DNA from: Euglena gracilis
Taxonomy: Eukaryota; Euglenida; Euglenophyceae; Euglenales
Length of the DNA: 64,000 nucleotides
Assembly (NCBI GenBank): GCA_039621445.1
Contig: CP154957.1
Coordinates: 496,001-560,000, forward strand
Direction: 5' to 3'
Position 1 is the stretch's first letter. Every line of letters begins with the position of its first letter. The notes beneath the pieces were generated by a model. It searched no databases, had not been told where the DNA came from, and saw nothing but the letters and a program-made list of their open reading frames with translations. Positions 11,516 to 21,304 of this stretch are shown in pieces. The translations under genes and the position numbers were made by a program.

Positions 11516-12476
11516 CAGGGTGCATATGGCAAAGGGGTGTGGGACACTATCGGGGAGGGGCACTATCGGGAAGGGGGCACGGTAATCACACGAGAGGGTA
11601 CCAGAACAAAAAATGTGCCAAATGTTTTCAATCCTTTGACCACCAGCGAGCTGAGCATTGGGGGTGGGCGGGACAACCCCTTTTGGATAGTGACATTTTG
11701 CCGAAAGTCTCGATTTTTTTAAGCGATTTCCTTTCACTTTGTCCTTACAAAGTGTGTTTCCAAAAAGCCAAGCAACATGGGGGGGACATTGGGGGACACG
11801 GGGATCACATCCCCATTTGTTTCAAAAACCTGTGTCCACAGAAGCAACAGAGGATCACTGGCGCACAGGATCACTTGCATACCCCATGGCAAATGTTCAC
11901 GTCCCTAATCCCGGTAGCAGTGGAGTTGAATTGTGTCCAGTTGCTCATGGCAAAATTTTCAGAGTCCGAGAAGCCTTTCTCCTGAAATGGAAGAGATCCC
12001 TGAAAGGAAAGATAGGGGAAAACACACCAGGAAAGCTTGCATTCTTTGCCCATCAGTCACGTATGTGACGTTTGATATGTTCCCCATTGACAAACAATCA
12101 GAGGAATATGTATGTCTTGCGCATGAAAAGGAGGGTGTCGTTTGACAGGTGATGGAAAGAATCAGGGCAAAGAGAGAAGAAATCCAAAGGAAGTACATGT
12201 TGTAAGTTCCTGAAAAAAAGAGGGAAAAAAAACATTACCTTCCTAGAGAGGTGGTTGGGTGAATCAAATCTACCATCACCAACCTACAGGGCATTTCCTT
12301 GCCCAAACAGTTCCAGTTGGGAAGAATGTCACCCTGCCTGCATTGGGCGGATACCAAAAATTGGAACCGAAACGCGAGTTTTTTCGCGAAGTAAAACGCG
12401 GTAGGCATGGTGGTGAGCGAAGTGCCAATCCCTGTGTTTCGAAATATTCTCACCCAATCCCTCCAACTCCACGTCT
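11516..12476. other. No confident gene
   Basis: Short open frames occur on both strands. The most coding-like is around 11,990-12,145 with a short KACILCPS phrase, but no motif or splice pair supports it. G runs end at about 11,560. Confidence 0.3.
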
Positions 12477-12658
12477 GATTCCGTGGCGCGCGGTCTTCTG
12501 GACCGGGTGCACGGTCTGGTTGAAGAAGGTGCTCTCGCAAGGCTGTGATGCTCACCTCTGTGCCCCTGGAATCTTCCGGGGACCCGGCAGTACTGGAGAA
12601 ACTTCTTTCGCTCCACCCCCCAGGGTCACCTGTCCGAGCCATTTTGCCGCTGCCCGGG
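12477..12658 (+). pseudogene. Coding-like stretch with frameshift, unknown
   Basis: One plus frame gives DSVARGLLDRVHGLVEEG and runs into a TGA at about 12,546. The next frame then gives VMLTSVPLESSGDPAVLEKL and SPVRAILPLPG, ending at GGG followed by GTAGGA, a possible donor at 12,659. Both halves have ordinary soluble-protein composition and would join if one base were lost at the TGA. I do not recognise the protein. It may be a decayed exon or chance. Confidence 0.25.
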
Positions 12659-12859
12659 GTAGGAAATATTCCATAATCTTCAGACTTCAGCTCTAAGGTT
12701 GGGACGACTAGTCGACTGGTTGATTATTCGTTCGGGCCCCCCCCTGGTCAATAATTCAAAATTTTCTTCCCAGGTTGAAAATGTTTCCCCAGACCAAAGT
12801 TTTGATGGTCACCCCCTACTGGGATTCAGCCACGTGGTGGCCCCAATTAATAAAAATGA

Positions 12860-13494
12860 CAGGGGTCCCCTGCCATACTTGCAGTTAGTGCGACCGGAAA
12901 AATTGTTTCCGTGCGCCGCGACCACCGTGGAAAATTTTTTTTTGTAACCGGCAGCGCCGCGGCAAAAAATTTTCTGTGCGCTGCGAATGCCGCGGCACCG
13001 GTTTATGTGTGCGCCGCGACCGCCGCGGAAACTTTTGAAGTTTGTGCCGCGACCGCCACGGCAATTGTCTTTTTAAATTGTGTCCCACACATATATCCTT
13101 TCGGCCCCATCCCTTGCCTGGCCTGTTTGATACTTTTTCGACCATGGCTGAGAAGAGTATTTGGCAGCAGGGAGTGAACTTTTGCACAAGTGTTCTTGTT
13201 TGTTTTCACAGATCAAATTTCACCATCTATCAATTTAATTGTTTCCACCAAAAAATGTTGGGTGTTGTGTTGCTGCCAATACGCTCTTGGGCTCCGGGCA
13301 GAAAAATTTTTGTGCCGCAACCACCGCGGAAAATTTTTCTCCTTGCGCCGCGACCACCGCGGCAATAAATTTTTTTTGTGCCGCGACAGCCGCGGCAAAA
13401 ATCTTTCTGTGCGCCGCGACCACCGCGGAAAGGTTTTTTTGGGGCCGCGGCATGAACGCCGCGGCGCACTGACTACAAGTATGCCCCCTGCCTG
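12860..13494. mobile_element. MITE family E with CCGCGG-rich tandem core
   Basis: Termini are CAGGGGTCCCCTGCC at the left and a reverse-complement CAGGCAGGGGGCATACTTG at the right, with CATACTTG and AGTGCG shared in the arms. Flanks AAAATGA (12,853-12,859) and AAAATCA (13,495-13,501) differ at one base and look like a 7-bp target duplication. Inside, a unit of about 36 bp based on TGCGCCGCGACCACCGCGG and an A/T tail is repeated four times on each side (12,910-13,070 and 13,310-13,465). Confidence 0.75.
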
Positions 13495-13513
13495 AAAATC
13501 ACCCCCTACAGGG

Positions 13514-13630
13514 ACTTCAATTGTGCAAGGAGCTGCAGCTTCCTTCCCCCGCGGCAGCGCCCCTGGCCCATCTGGCCTCCGCCCACAACACCTTCGGGAC
13601 TTGTTGGACCGAGAGGCAGGCGCAGGCCCC
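13514..13630 (+). pseudogene. Reverse transcriptase fragment (non-LTR type)
   Basis: Thirty-nine codons are open and translate to a peptide containing SFPRGSAPGPSGLRPQHLRD. This matches the conserved segment that opens the reverse-transcriptase domain of plant and algal LINE-like elements (SFPxGSxPGPDGLRPxHL). The rest of the domain is absent here: a G/C-run repeat begins at about 13,640 and MITE E ends at 13,494. It may belong to the same retroelement family as the fragments at 17,591-23,818. Confidence 0.7.
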
Positions 13631-13639
13631 TTAAACCCC

Positions 13640-14020
13640 ACCCCCCACTTATAGGGGGTGCTCCCCCCGTGCCCCCCCCCCCCCCGTGACCCCCACCCCC
13701 CGTGACCCACCCGTGACCCGAGAATCGAGCCTTCGATTTTCATACAATGCATCAACCTTCATCACTTCACCCTTTCTTTTCATTCATCATTTCAACCTGC
13801 TATTTGATGTAGGTGGCAATTTTGGTCGCTTTTCATCAATTTTCTGGTTGAAACCATTGAAAATTTGCCTTGGCATGGTCCAAAAAAAAAGCAAGGTTGT
13901 TTGGTTAATCGAAGTTTGGTTAATCGTTTGTGACCCCACCAGTTAATCGATCTTTTGTGGGGGGGTCAATTAATCGCAATTAATCGATTTTTGGTTAATC
14001 GCTTGCCCGCTCCAACACAG
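13640..14020. repeat. GTGACCC repeats and TTAATCG array
   Basis: CCCCCCGTGACCC units lie at 13,660-13,722. From 13,900 to 14,000 the word TTAATCG or its complement occurs about eight times. The same word clusters at 39,285-39,370 and 39,660-39,720. Confidence 0.7.
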
Positions 14021-14034
14021 GTTTTTTTCAGAAT

Positions 14035-14517
14035 ATGTCATCCTGGGTTTGGGATCACTTCAAGAAGGATGGGTCAAAAGCAACTTGCATGGTTCCCAAA
14101 TCAAACGGAGGTCCTTGTGGCCAAATTTTGGAATGGAAGAGGTCCACGACTTCTATGAGCTATCATTTGAGAAATGTACATGGACTTGAAAAGGGGCACC
14201 TGCCCATTCTCAGAAGCGAAATCAGTCTGTTTCAACGTCTGTTTCGACGGACTTTTGGTATTGCTATTCCCATTGGCTTCGGTGGGGGGTCAGTGTGTGG
14301 AAGTTTGTGTTCACTTTTCGGGGTCCAATTGTCAAAAGAAACATTGGAATTTGCTGGGCGGCTAAAATTGAAGTTTGCCGATAGGTTGAAGGGGCAACAT
14401 ATGACGATAGCAGTGGATGGTGGAAAAGTCCATAAGAAACTACAAACGGTTCTAAAGTCATTTTTTTGGTCATCAAAAAGTGACATTTTTTTAGTTTTTC
14501 CAGACCCTTCATACTAA
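14035..14517 (+). pseudogene. hAT-type transposase N-terminal part (BED zinc finger)
   Basis: A good acceptor (GTTTTTTTCAG at 14,031) precedes an open frame of 160 codons. Its start, MSSWVWDHFKKDG, followed by a Cys pair and an HLRNVH motif, is a BED-type zinc finger (aromatic residues, C, C, H, H), the usual DNA-binding end of hAT transposases. Further on, SKETLEF and MTIAVDGGKVHKKL resemble the start of the hAT RNase-H-like catalytic core, whose first Asp sits in a DGW/DGG context. The frame ends at 14,517 beside a G/C-run foldback, so the rest of the catalytic domain is missing. It could be a relative of the source of the CAGG-ended small elements nearby; that link is inference. Confidence 0.6.
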
Positions 14518-14540
14518 AAAAAAATACTAAATTGATGGAA

Positions 14541-14720
14541 TACCCCCCCCCCCATATTGTCCCCCCCCCCATATTGTCCCTCGACCCGGCCGACGGGGGT
14601 TTTTTTTGGCTCGGCCAATGAAATTTCCTTTGGTACCCCCATATTGTCCCCCCCCCATATTGTCCATTTGGGGTCCCAGTGGGAAGGTGGTTGGGACAAT
14701 ATGGGGGGGGGGGGTATGTG
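14541..14720 (+). repeat. Foldback element, ATATTGTC words, copy 2
   Basis: Four direct copies of CCCATATTGTCC and one inverted GGACAATATGGG are fenced by C or G runs. The core has CCGGCCGACGGGGG, GGCTCGGCCAATGAAATTTC and CTTTGGTACCCCC. All five words in this copy read ATATTGTCC, whereas the related copy at 26,581 uses TTATTGTCC throughout. Confidence 0.9.
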
Positions 14721-14779
14721 AAAGCCAGCACCCTTCACGGACTACGAAGCATTCATCCCAAACCCTCCATGACGTTTTT

Positions 14780-15185
14780 TTATTTTAAAAAAAGCATTTT
14801 TTTTTGCTTCAAAAAAAACAAGCCGTCAACCTTTGCCCAAAATGCATCCCAAAATAGGTGAAGGTCAAGAGAATCCTGACAAAATTCCCTTTCAAAATGA
14901 CCATTTTTCGGACATAAAAATCACCCAAAAATGACCACTTCCGGACCCAAAGGCATTTTTTTTTGTCAAAAATGGCCCCAAAAAGGCCAAAAATGACCAC
15001 TTTTTTGGACTCGAAAATCACCGATTTCAGGATGCGTGCTGCCCTTCTCGTGATGGGATGCAACATCATGGATGTTGCCTCCCGACTACCTCCAAAGTGG
15101 CATACTTCCCCCGTGACCCCCCCCGTGACCCCCCCCGTGACCCCCCCCCGTGACCCGCACCACCCTCATAAACCCCCCCCCCACC
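14780..15185 (+). repeat. Dispersed repeat H, copy 1
   Basis: Shared with 25,565-25,960 in inverse orientation: GGATGCAACATCATGGATG, CCTCCAAAGTGGCA, CGTGACCCCCCC units, and AAATGACCACTT/GTCAAGAGAATCCTGAC. About 400 bp is alignable by eye. Confidence 0.85.
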
Positions 15186-15238
15186 TATAAACCAGGGTGT
15201 GACGTAGAGCTGAGCTCTTTGGGAGACCACTCCAGCCC

Positions 15239-15690
15239 GGCCCGGGAAAAACGCTCATTTTCGGCTCAAAAACAGTTGTTCTGGGTCTGGGAGGGCAAAA
15301 AACATCCTTTTGGGGCAAATTTTTTTTTCGATTTTAGACGACTTTTTTGACCCGGTTTTGACCCAAAGTGAATGGGTTGGCGGCCCAAAACGGGGGGCCG
15401 GCGGGTCGAAAAACGCTCATTTTTGGCTCAAAAACAGTTTTTCTGGGTCCGGGAGGCCAAAAAACATCGTTTCGGGCAAAAAAATTTTTTTCGATTTTTT
15501 TCGACTTTTTTCACCCGGTTTTGACCCACAGTCAATGGGTCGGCAGCCCAAAACGGGGCGCCGGCGGGTCGAAAAATGCTCATTTTTGGCTCGAAAACAC
15601 TTTTTTCGGGTCCGGGAGGTCAAGAAACATGGTTTTGGGCGAAAAAAATTTTTTGAAATTTTTTGACTTTTTGACCCAAAAATGGCTAAG
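15239..15690 (+). repeat. Tandem repeat, period about 165 bp
   Basis: Three successive units each carry AAAAACGCTCATTTT, GGCTCAAAAACAG, GGGTCxGGGAGGxCAA and TTTTGACCCA. A shorter cousin of the unit (TCGAAAAACGCTGATTCTC) lies inside MITE A1 at 10,578. Confidence 0.9.
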
Positions 15691-15744
15691 TCCACCGGCC
15701 AGGGGGGGGGGCCATCCAGGGGGGGGGCATGGGGGGGGTCCGGG

Positions 15745-15835
15745 TCGGAAAATTTTTTTTCGCTCAAAAACACTTTTTTTGATGTTCTGAAGTGAAAAAA
15801 AGTGTTTTTGAGCGAAAAAAATTTTTCAAAATTTT
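15745..15835. repeat. Perfect hairpin of about 26-bp arms
   Basis: TTTTTCGCTCAAAAACAC plus a T run is followed, after a 12-base loop, by an A run and GTGTTTTTGAGCGAAAAA. The arms are reverse complements. Confidence 0.9.
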
Positions 15836-15879
15836 GGGCCCCGACCTGCCACCCGACCCCCCCTCGCCCAGCTGCCCTG

Positions 15880-16640
15880 GCGGCGCGCGATGGGGTCCCC
15901 GAACACCCAAAACTGGCCAAAATCGCACAACCAGACCCTGGGAACCCCAAAAAACGGTCAAAACCCCCCCCTAAACGTAATGTTTGACCCCCAGTTTGGG
16001 TCCCAACTCCCCGTCTAGCCCGAGATACGGCCAATTTACGGTTTCGGGCCCTGAACGGGCCAAAACTGGCCAAACGGGCCCGAAACCCCCAAAACGGCCG
16101 TATCTCGGGCCCGGCGAGGAGTTGTCCCAAACCGCGCATACCGATCGATAGGGCGTTCCAAGGTCGTCAAATAAGGTCGCCATCACTTTTTCTCAACTCC
16201 ACAGCGTTTTCGAGATATTTTGAATTTTTCGATTTTTGGACCCCAGCCCGGCCGCCCTCGCGCCCCATCAGGGGTCCCCGAATACCCAAAAATGGCCCAA
16301 AATGGCACAACCAGACCCCGGGAACCCCAAAAAACGGTCAAAACCCCCCGCTAAACCTAATGATTGACCCCCTGGTTTGGGCTCCAACTCCCCGTCTAGC
16401 CCGAGATACGGGCAAATTACGGTTTCGGGCCCCGAACGGGCCCGAAATGGCCAAAACTGGCCCAACTGGCCCAAAACCCCAAAACGGCCGTATCTCGGGC
16501 TAGGCGGGAAGTCGGCCCAAACCGCGCATACCGATCGATCGGGCATCCCAAAGTTGAGGAATGACGTCCTCTTTACTTTTTTGCAACTCCGCGGCGTTTT
16601 AGAGATATTTTGAATTTTTCGATTTTTTGACCCCAAAATG
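15880..16640 (+). repeat. Tandem duplication of a 376-bp unit
   Basis: The segment 15,890-16,250 recurs at 16,265-16,630 with about 90 percent identity by eye (GGGTCCCCGAAxACCCAAAA, ACCGCGCATACCGATCGAT, GAGATATTTTGAATTTTTCG). Each unit contains an internal inverted repeat CCCGAGATACGG ... CCGTATCTCGGG. Confidence 0.92.
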
Positions 16641-17194
16641 ACCCTGCAATTTCCCCGGAAAAAAAAACGGTAGACAACTTTTTTGCTCGGGCCACATCTC
16701 CGGACTGGCGGGGAGTTACGGGTAACCGAAGTGCTCTGGAGAAACTAGGGAACCTCTCCTAACCTATAGGCTATTCACTTTGGGGGCCACGAAATCCAGT
16801 CACATCGATAATCCTCGGGTGCCCCGACCTACCCAGGGGGGGGCGGGGGGGGCGGGGGGGGCGGGGGGGGGGGGGGGGGGCGGGGGGGGTCCGACCCCCC
16901 CTCCGGCCGGGGTGGTAAGCTTCGCTCTTACTCTAAAGAGATAAGAGCTCAGCGACCCCCCCACTTATAAACCCCCCTCGGGCCGACCAACCAAACCGGA
17001 TCCGAAGCTGTGCTGCCCTTGCATGTACAAAAAAAAAGTCCCAACCCACCTGCCTTAGCTGTTCCTCTGGGGCTGAAGGGGGGGGGGGAAGTTTTCGCCC
17101 GTTTCGGAGCCTTTTGCAAAACCAGGAAAATTCCCAAATTTCAGGGGGAAAAATTTCGGGGGGGGGACAATTTACGGCTAGGGACTGTTTGTCA
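16641..17194. other. Poly-G tract and spacer
   Basis: A 50-base, almost uninterrupted G tract with single C interruptions lies at 16,837-16,889. The phrase AGATAAGAGCTCAGC at 16,938 recurs inverted at 45,675. No gene recognised. Confidence 0.6.
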
Positions 17195-17588
17195 AAAACC
17201 AAAGGAAAATGACTCAATAAAGGAATTTTTTTGCAAGCAAAGGGGAAATACATGAAAGGTTTTCAGAATTGCTCAATGTGGTCACATAACTGCGCCAACA
17301 ACTTTCAAAACCACCAACCCACATATTGTTTCTCATCCCCTCGCCGTTTTGCATGCAAAATTGCCATTTTCCATTTCCAACAGATGGGGGGGTGTTACCT
17401 TTAATATAATAAATTGGCCCATTTTGGTACATTTTAAACAGACATATGGGGTGTTTTATGACCCTTTTTGAGACCATTTTGGTACATTTTACAGACATAG
17501 AGGTGACATAGAGGTAGAGGTAGAGGTAGAGGTGGTTGACATAGAGGTAGAGGCCTTTGACCTCTACCTCTACCTCTATGCAGCCCTG
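17195..17588. mobile_element. MITE family A, truncated copy A2
   Basis: The right end (TAGAGG/CCTCTA hexamers and CTATGCAGCCCTG) is intact and abuts reverse transcriptase sequence at 17,589. The interior from GACTCAATAAAGGAA to TTTTGGTACATTTTA is the reverse complement of the interior of A1. The left terminus and its hexamers are missing. Confidence 0.8.
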
Positions 17589-17590
17589 GT

Positions 17591-18668
17591 CTGCATCAGG
17601 CTCTGCAACAGGCTTCGGCTGCCTTGCCTACCACAGTTTGGCAGGCTTGGTACTTGGATGACGGAACTGTCATCGGCCCTGCTGCTGACATTTTGCCTTT
17701 TACGGCTTCTCTTGCCACGGCACTCCGCTCCATTGGGCTCCGACTCAACCCCTCTGAATGCGCCTTGTGGGGACCGGGTGTACCCTGTGCCACCCCGAAA
17801 CCTCCGGCCCTTCAGATCCTCCCTCCCGAACACCTCGCACAAAACTTCCCAATCACTCCATGGGGACCGGGAACTGGCATCCTGCGCCTTGGGGTACCGT
17901 GTGACTACCCCGGCGGCAGCACCTTCTCCGACATTACTTGGGCCAAGGCATCTGAAAAATTTCAGGCTACCATCTCGTGCCTCCAACAACTGCCGGACCC
18001 CCAACTGCAACGGGGGGTTGGTGCACCCCTCCCCCCCCTCTCCGAGGGGCTCGCCATGCCATTTACCCCCCCCTCCCCCCCCCCTAGCCGGACCCCCTCG
18101 CCACGCCACCCAACACATTTTTCATTGTGCAACCATGGTACACCCCTCCCCCCCCATCCGAGACCCCCTCGCCACGCCATTTTCCGGCCATTTCCCCCCC
18201 TCCCCCCCCCCTATTCGGACCCCCTCGCCACGGCGTACCAACCCCCCAACACTGTTTGCTGCGTAACTGTCTGGACGGCTGCTGTGTGACACACCTTCTG
18301 CGTCAAACAAATTTCTGTTCCGGCACACAGAGCGTGCAAACCATCTCAGATTCCATCTGGCATGCGGTCTGTGACATTGTGGGGGCACCCTTGTCCGTCT
18401 TGCATTGGAACCAAATTACCTTGCCCTGCAACAAGACGGGATGGGGTATCACAGACCCCCAACTGGAAAGGCCAGCTGCCCGTCTGGCTGTCTGCGTGGG
18501 TTTTTCCCAACGGGCACCCGGCTTCAATTCCCCTCCACTCTGGCGCATGAACCCGCTACCGGACACCATCCCCGTTGCCAAATTGGCCCGTGATACTTTG
18601 GAGGAGCCTAAACCGCGGTCATCACCGCGGTTACACCACGGTTACATTGCGGTTACGTGGGCAAGGTG
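17591..18668 (+). pseudogene. Reverse transcriptase, palm and thumb region (broken)
   Basis: Codons from 17,591 read LHQALQQASAALPTTVW, then QAWYLDDGTVIG. YLDD is the catalytic aspartate box of reverse transcriptase, and the downstream NPSECALWG is the typical motif D region of LINE-like enzymes. The frame is interrupted at 18,012-18,247 by a small G-ended element and resumes at 18,251 with HCLLRNCLDGCCVTHLLRQ. Removing the element and one AAC restores the frame exactly. The sequence fades after 18,660 (stop at 18,679), where a 4-kb block of other repeats begins. The 5' part is cut off by MITE A2. Further C-terminal sequence of a matching element lies at 22,690-23,818. It is a dead retrotransposon. 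Confidence 0.85.
18012..18247. mobile_element. Small G-ended element with 3-bp TSD inside RT
   Basis: Termini are GGGGGGTTGGT and ACCAACCCCCC, an 11-bp perfect inverted repeat. AAC flanks both sides (18,009-18,011 and 18,248-18,250). Excision with one AAC leaves an uninterrupted reverse transcriptase frame across the site. Inside are three direct repeats based on GACCCCCTCGCCACGCCA. Confidence 0.85.
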
Positions 18669-18754
18669 CCTTGCAAGGTAGTGGAGGCAGAGTTTCGGGG
18701 GCGTCGGCAAAATGGGAAATCCCCCCATAGTAAGACCACCCGAAAAAACGGCAA

Positions 18755-19000
18755 CCTCCCAAATAACACCCCCCCCCCCCGGTGTGTTATTTGGGCACAT
18801 GAGCTGGAGCCCCAGGGGGGGGGGTGACATTTGTGAAAAGTGGTCGGAAAGATAAATAAAAAATCGTGAAATTTGGTGAAATTTCAAATTTCAGTGCCAA
18901 AATTTCAGTCACCACCCTAAAGGAGGGGGGGTGTTATATGGGTGTGTGCTATTTGACACATGGGGGGTGTATCCCCCGCGACCCCCCCCGCGACCCCCCG
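18755..19000. repeat. AAATAACAC foldback element
   Basis: CCCAAATAACAC plus a C run is followed by GGTGTGTTATTTGGGCAC, an inverted word pair identical to that at 49,786-49,830. A second part, GGGTGTTATATGGGTGTGTG with GCGACCCCCCC units, is shared with 21,745-21,840. Confidence 0.8.
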
Positions 19001-19004
19001 ACAG

Positions 19005-19880
19005 CGGCGCAGGGAGCACGAATTGCCTGCAGATTATCCTGCACTACTCATCGTGGACAACGCACCAGCCCACTGCAATGAAGAATTCAAAGCAGCGCCA
19101 CCACCAGCGAAGCCCTGTAGCCACCTCCTTGCCACAGAATTCCCAGGGCTGTGGTTGTTCACAACTTTGAAAAACAGAAGTCACATGCAAAACCCAGGTG
19201 ATCAGCTGATAAATTTGTCGCTCAGAAGGATTTGCAGAAGACGATCTAAGATGCGGATTGTCCAACATTTCCTGGCGGCAAAACAGGGTGGTGCTGAGGG
19301 GGAACCGCTACCCATGGGTGAAGGAGTGCTGAAACCTTTGTTGATGCAATGGGTCACCGAGTGGTGTTCCCAGCCGACTCTGAAAATTCTCATTTGCAAG
19401 TCCTGGGAAATTATTTTGGGGCGCACTGTCAACGACAGTCCACCTGGGTGTGTTGGGCTTCCTCATGAAACACCTTCTGTTTTTTTTTATATCCTCTCCT
19501 ACGTTTGTTTTCCCCGCTGCCACCCCTTCCTTTCTGTTTTGTCACAGGGACGCAGCTTCCAGTTCAAATCAAGAGGACCCCAGAGAGAGGGTTATTCAAG
19601 AACAAGAACCTGGGAATATTCAAGAACAAGAACCTGGGAATAATCAAGAACAAGCCGTGGAACAAGAAGACGAACAAGAATCTGACAGTGACGTTGAAGT
19701 GCAGGTGGCAGGTGTGCAGGCATGTGCTGAAGTGATCCCAGACGATTTGGTTGTGGAGGAAGGAGAAGGGGTTGCCGAAGAAGAGGCCGCTGCAAGGGAA
19801 GTGGAGGCAGCCCGACAACTGGAGATGGATGAGGCCATTGCCAAAGCGCTGGCACGTGGTGGCCGACTGTTGTTCAAGTT
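19005..19880 (+). pseudogene. Pogo/Tigger-like DDE transposase, 5'-truncated
   Basis: The first exon (to 19,447) reads PADYPALLIVDNAPAHCNEE, which matches the second catalytic block of DDE transposases of the pogo/Tigger group (LLxDNAPAH). LKNRSHMQNPGDQLI follows, matching the segment around LQPxDQGVI. A 100-nt GT-AG intron (19,448-19,547) joins in phase PPG to DAASSSNQ. The second exon is strikingly acidic: two EQEPGN repeats, then a long Glu/Asp-rich, probably helical stretch. The N-terminal DNA-binding domain and first Asp are missing to the left, where GCGACCC repeats begin at 18,980. The C terminus runs into G/C-run repeats after 19,880. It sits inside a 4-kb block that separates two parts of a reverse transcriptase. 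Confidence 0.7.
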
Positions 19881-19884
19881 TGCC

Positions 19885-20170
19885 CACCCCTGTGGACAAC
19901 ATTTCCTCCCCCCCTTGTGGACAATATTTTCTTGCCCCCCCCCCCGTGTTTTTTATTAAAAAAATCCTGTTTAAAAAACCTGTTTTTTTTAAAAAAAACC
20001 ACAAAAATGTTTTTTTTTTGAAACAGCAAAAAACAGCCACTGTGCCCCCCCCCTGTGGACAACATTTTGTCCCCCCTTTTGGACTAAATGTCCTTCCCCC
20101 CCTCCTCGTGGACACAATTCCCCCCCCTGGACAATCCTCCCCCCCCTGGACAATCCTCCCCCCCCCTGAT
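19885..20170. repeat. GTGGACAA-word foldback element
   Basis: Words GTGGACAACATTT, GTGGACAATATTT, TGGACAATCC and TGGACACAATT alternate with C runs. An interior hairpin of T and A runs (19,960-20,030) lies between them. It truncates the acidic exon of the transposase. Confidence 0.75.
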
Positions 20171-21118
20171 GGCCAATTCCCGGGCAACCTTGCTTCTGCC
20201 CCCGCGGGCTGGTGTTGATCGGGCAAAGAAGTTTGGGAAGTGATGCATTATTGTTTGTTCACGACACAGCCGGCAGCTGCTGTGTTCAGGCTTTCCTCTC
20301 CCCCCACCTGTGGATTTCACAACGGTGTCCCTTCCAACAAAAAGTTTTTGGAATTGTTTTACTTTGGTTTTTTTGTGCCTCAAAACACTGTTTTTTAGGG
20401 GGTTGACCCAGCAGACCCCCCCGGGGGGGGGCCGGACCAGGGATTTTTTTAAGTTTGGACCCCGGGGGGGGAGGGGACCCCCCTTCCCCCCCAGGGGGGA
20501 TATACTTTTCGGTGCCGAAAAATTCTATTTTTAGTCTTTTTCGCGATTTTACGGCCATTTTTTGTGGGGCCCCCCGGACCCCCCTCCCCCCCCCCCCGGG
20601 GGGGCCCCCCCCCCGGGGGTGGGTGGGTGGGGGGGGACCCCCCCCGGTCTTAAAAAAACCCCTGGGCCGGAGTCCCGCACCGGAGGCGCTGGGAAAACCG
20701 CTGGGAAATTTTTGGAAACTGGCCCCGATTTTGGGGGGGCGCCCCCCCCCCCTCCCCGCGCCACCCTGCGTGGGCCCCCCCCCCCGGGGTCTTAAAAAGA
20801 AGCCCGGTTGACCCCCCTCCCCACCCTTCTTGTGTGAAGAAGGCCTGTGCTCTCCACGTGTTCTCACGTTTGCACACCTTGCACGTTGCATTGCTGCTAT
20901 TTTTACGTTTGCCAGACTGTCGTGGAATTTTTTTTTGTGCTTTCAGAAAGGAAAGTGGCAGAGCTGGCCATTGTTTAACATTTCTGTGTAAAACGGCTTG
21001 TTGCAAAAAACATGTTTTTTTCCCCATTAAACGTTCCATTCAGCGGGACGTATCGTGGTAAAGGGGTGTCTTGAAAGGAATTTGTGAGGTTTGGTGTTTT
21101 CCCCCTCCTGGTGGGGAA
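20171..21118. repeat. G/C-run element with GGTGCCGAAA hairpin, and spacer
   Basis: Bases 20,396-20,825 are G/C runs bounded by GGGGGTTGACCC and CGGTTGACCCCCC. The segment GGATATACTTTTCGGTGCC with a following GCGATTTTxxGGCCATTTT recurs at 57,000-57,080 inside a tsaE intron. Bases 20,171-20,395 and 20,826-21,118 have no recognised gene. Confidence 0.6.
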
Positions 21119-21303
21119 CAAATATTGCCCGTTCGTTCGACTGAAAGGATTACAAAAAAAACGTCCGGTCCTGGACATTAGTCAGCCGTCCTCGGCCCGG
21201 ACCGAATTTAATCCGCCGAGGTTTGGTACCCAGACCGAATTTAATCCGAGCGCCTTTAATCCCTACGTATTAAGTACCCGGCGCCTTTAAACTACCCCCT
21301 GTA
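21119..21303. repeat. Dispersed repeat J, copy 1
   Basis: Contains TTGCCCGTTCGTTCGA, GGCCCGGACCGAATTTAATC and TACGTATTAAGTACCCGGCG. A closely similar copy lies at 27,862-28,048, and a diverged one, inverted in part, at 26,080-26,215. Confidence 0.9.
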
Positions 21304-21304
21304 G

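Noticed and set aside
12235-12642. Minus-strand 135-codon frame
   Set aside because: Opposite strand has equally plausible coding content and no splice sites or homology favour the minus frame.
20571-20800. Proline- and glycine-rich frames over 70-200 codons
   Set aside because: They arise from C and G homopolymer runs in repeats; similar frames occur on both strands wherever such runs are found.
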